Assembly (NCBI GenBank): GCA_002084585.1
Contig: NBLM01000004.1
Location: 1-36,479, forward strand
Origin: Planctomycetales bacterium 4572_13
Lineage (GTDB): Bacteria; Planctomycetota; Phycisphaerae; Sedimentisphaerales; Anaerohalosphaeraceae
Reading direction: 5' to 3'
Length of the DNA stretch: 36,479 nt
Of the stretch, positions 35,124 to 36,479 are shown one piece after another. Position numbers and translations under genes: made by a program. Numbering within the stretch: the stretch's first letter is position 1; every line of letters begins with the position of its first letter. The notes under the pieces were generated by a model. It ran no database searches, was not told where the DNA came from, and saw only the letters and a list, made by a program, of their open reading frames with translations.

Positions 35124-36445
35124 GGGTTCATCCGGTTAATGCATAGGTGCTGGTGTGAATGTTGTAGATTCTGAGTTTCAGATATTCCTCATCTCGATAG
35201 CCACAGGCATTTCTTTGCAGTGTTCCGATCTTCCGATTTGTGGCCTCTAGTTTACTGGTACTGATACGATGACTGTACCAATTCAGGATAAACGGCTTCC
35301 ATTGCTGAAGCTTTCCAGCAGCGTCGGTGAGTATCTTGATCCCGCTGGATCGTGCCTCATCAATCCAGGCGGTCAGTTCCCTGTCGGCCTTGTCTTTATC
35401 AAGGCAGCGAAACAACAGCCGAAGCCGTTCTTTCATATAATAGGCCGTCGCCAACGGCTGATTGACTTCTAACGCTGCTTGTAAGCGGAGCCGCTCATCT
35501 TTGGCTGGATTTGAATGGGCTTTCAGATTCTCAGGCGCTTTCAACAATAACCATCGACTCCCCTTGAGGACGGCTTTTTCTGTTTGCAGGGCCTGATGAT
35601 ATAATTGTCGTCGAAGCACAGATAGCTTCTCATTGAACCATTTGACCAGATGAAAGTGATCCAAGACTAAATCCGCTTCAGGAAGGTGTTCCAGAACAGC
35701 GGCCATATAGCCGCTTGCCATGTCCGTAGCCGCTGCTTCAATCTTCGCTTTGGACCGCTTTAAGCGTACCCAGAAGCCCTTAAGGGCTTCTTTTCCTTTA
35801 CCCTGGCCAATATGGAGAACCCGTCCAGTTCGCAGATCAAGAACCAGTGTAATAAACTTGCGTTTCTTGCCAAGATACACTTCGTCGATCGCAATATGGC
35901 GAACCTTTTTGAGGTTGAATGACTTGTATTTGCGTCGCAGATGCTTCTTATGAATCTCTTTGACCGTATCCCAGCTCAAGCCGGTTAATGCGGCGACATC
36001 CTGAATCGTGGTAACCTGACACAAGTCAACAACGAAGCGTTCCAGAGAGCGGGTGTAATGCTTTTTGGGGTCGGCAAATCCAAGGTGAGGTTGCTTAATA
36101 GCCCCACAGTTTTTGCACTGAATACGAGGGACTTCAACGACCAATTCCGTCTTTTTATTTCCGACAGGAATCATCTTGAACGAGCGAGATAGGCAACCAA
36201 ACCGGATGACATCGCGGGATTTACAGTCCGGACACTTCAGATTGTTGGGGCCGAGAGAACCGTGAAGGACGGTCTTGCCGTCAAAAAAACAGTTTTTGTG
36301 TGTTGCACGGATCGAACACCAAAGGTATGATACAACAGACTTGTGGACATGGCTTTATCTCCTGTGTGGTTTTATTTTTTTCCACATAATATAAGGTCAT
36401 GTTCCTTTTTGTACAGCGTTACCTACGCATTGTTCGGAAGACCCG
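35124..36445 (-). mobile_element. ISL3-family insertion sequence with terminal inverted repeats
   Basis: Left end GGGTTCATCCGGTTAATGC (35124-35142) and right end reverse complement CGGGTCTTCCGAACAATGC (36427-36445) are imperfect TIRs flanking the transposase. Confidence 0.75.
35128..36350 (-). CDS. ISL3-family transposase, two frames joined by a putative -1 frameshift
   Basis: Frame 1 MSTSLLYHTFGVRSVQHTKTVF (ATG 36350); after a T7 run, frame -1 FDGKTVLHGSLGPNNLKCPDCKSRDVIRFGCLSRSFKMIPVGNKKTELVVEVPRIQCKNCGAIK...HIAIDEVYLGKKRKFITLVLDLRTGRVL. The ORF track shows only 35128-36174. Confidence 0.85.
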
Positions 36446-36479
36446 TAAAAGTAATAGTGAAGGCATCTGCCAGGGACCG

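Noticed and set aside
1-36479. CRISPR array, rRNA operon, prophage or BGC
   Set aside because: No regularly spaced direct repeats, no rRNA sequence, no phage structural or biosynthetic core genes seen.

Overview
This 36.5 kb window looks like a bacterial chromosome segment, probably from the Planctomycetota/Phycisphaerae. That placement is an inference from the PEP-CTERM protein, DUF2959 protein, Rnf complex, GH130 and gene style, not from a search. The recognisable content, left to right, is: 6-phosphofructokinase (truncated by the window edge), gpsA, a PEP-CTERM protein with a long leader, an ArsR-permease-TrmO-thioredoxin-CcdA-ArsC operon, two small lipoproteins, groES-groEL, a stand-alone Clp N-domain protein, an HDOD-histidine kinase with an excisionase-HTH response regulator, GH130, DsbD, a DUF2959 protein, a decayed nth, a small RseC-like protein plus rnfCDGEAB, tRNA-His, a lipoprotein, a DRG-like GTPase, leuBDCA (minus strand), two tandem dnaA genes, a tRNA-Asn 3' fragment and an ISL3-family IS. 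The points most worth following up are: (1) tandem, strongly diverged dnaA paralogues whose box-reading motifs differ (GGKNHATV versus GGRDHSTV), with a perfect DnaA box upstream; (2) a dispersed palindromic repeat family capped by GNRA-like tetraloops (GCAA/GCGA), mostly placed at stop codons; (3) a textbook sigma-54 -24/-12 motif in front of groESL; (4) an ISL3 transposase split by a T_TTT_TTG slippery heptamer followed after 8 nt by a stem-loop; (5) structured leaders upstream of the PEP-CTERM gene and dsbD; (6) a tRNA-Asn 3'-half att-like remnant marking a possible island edge. No CRISPR array, rRNA or complete prophage was seen. All calls were made by eye from sequence and translations; no searches were run.
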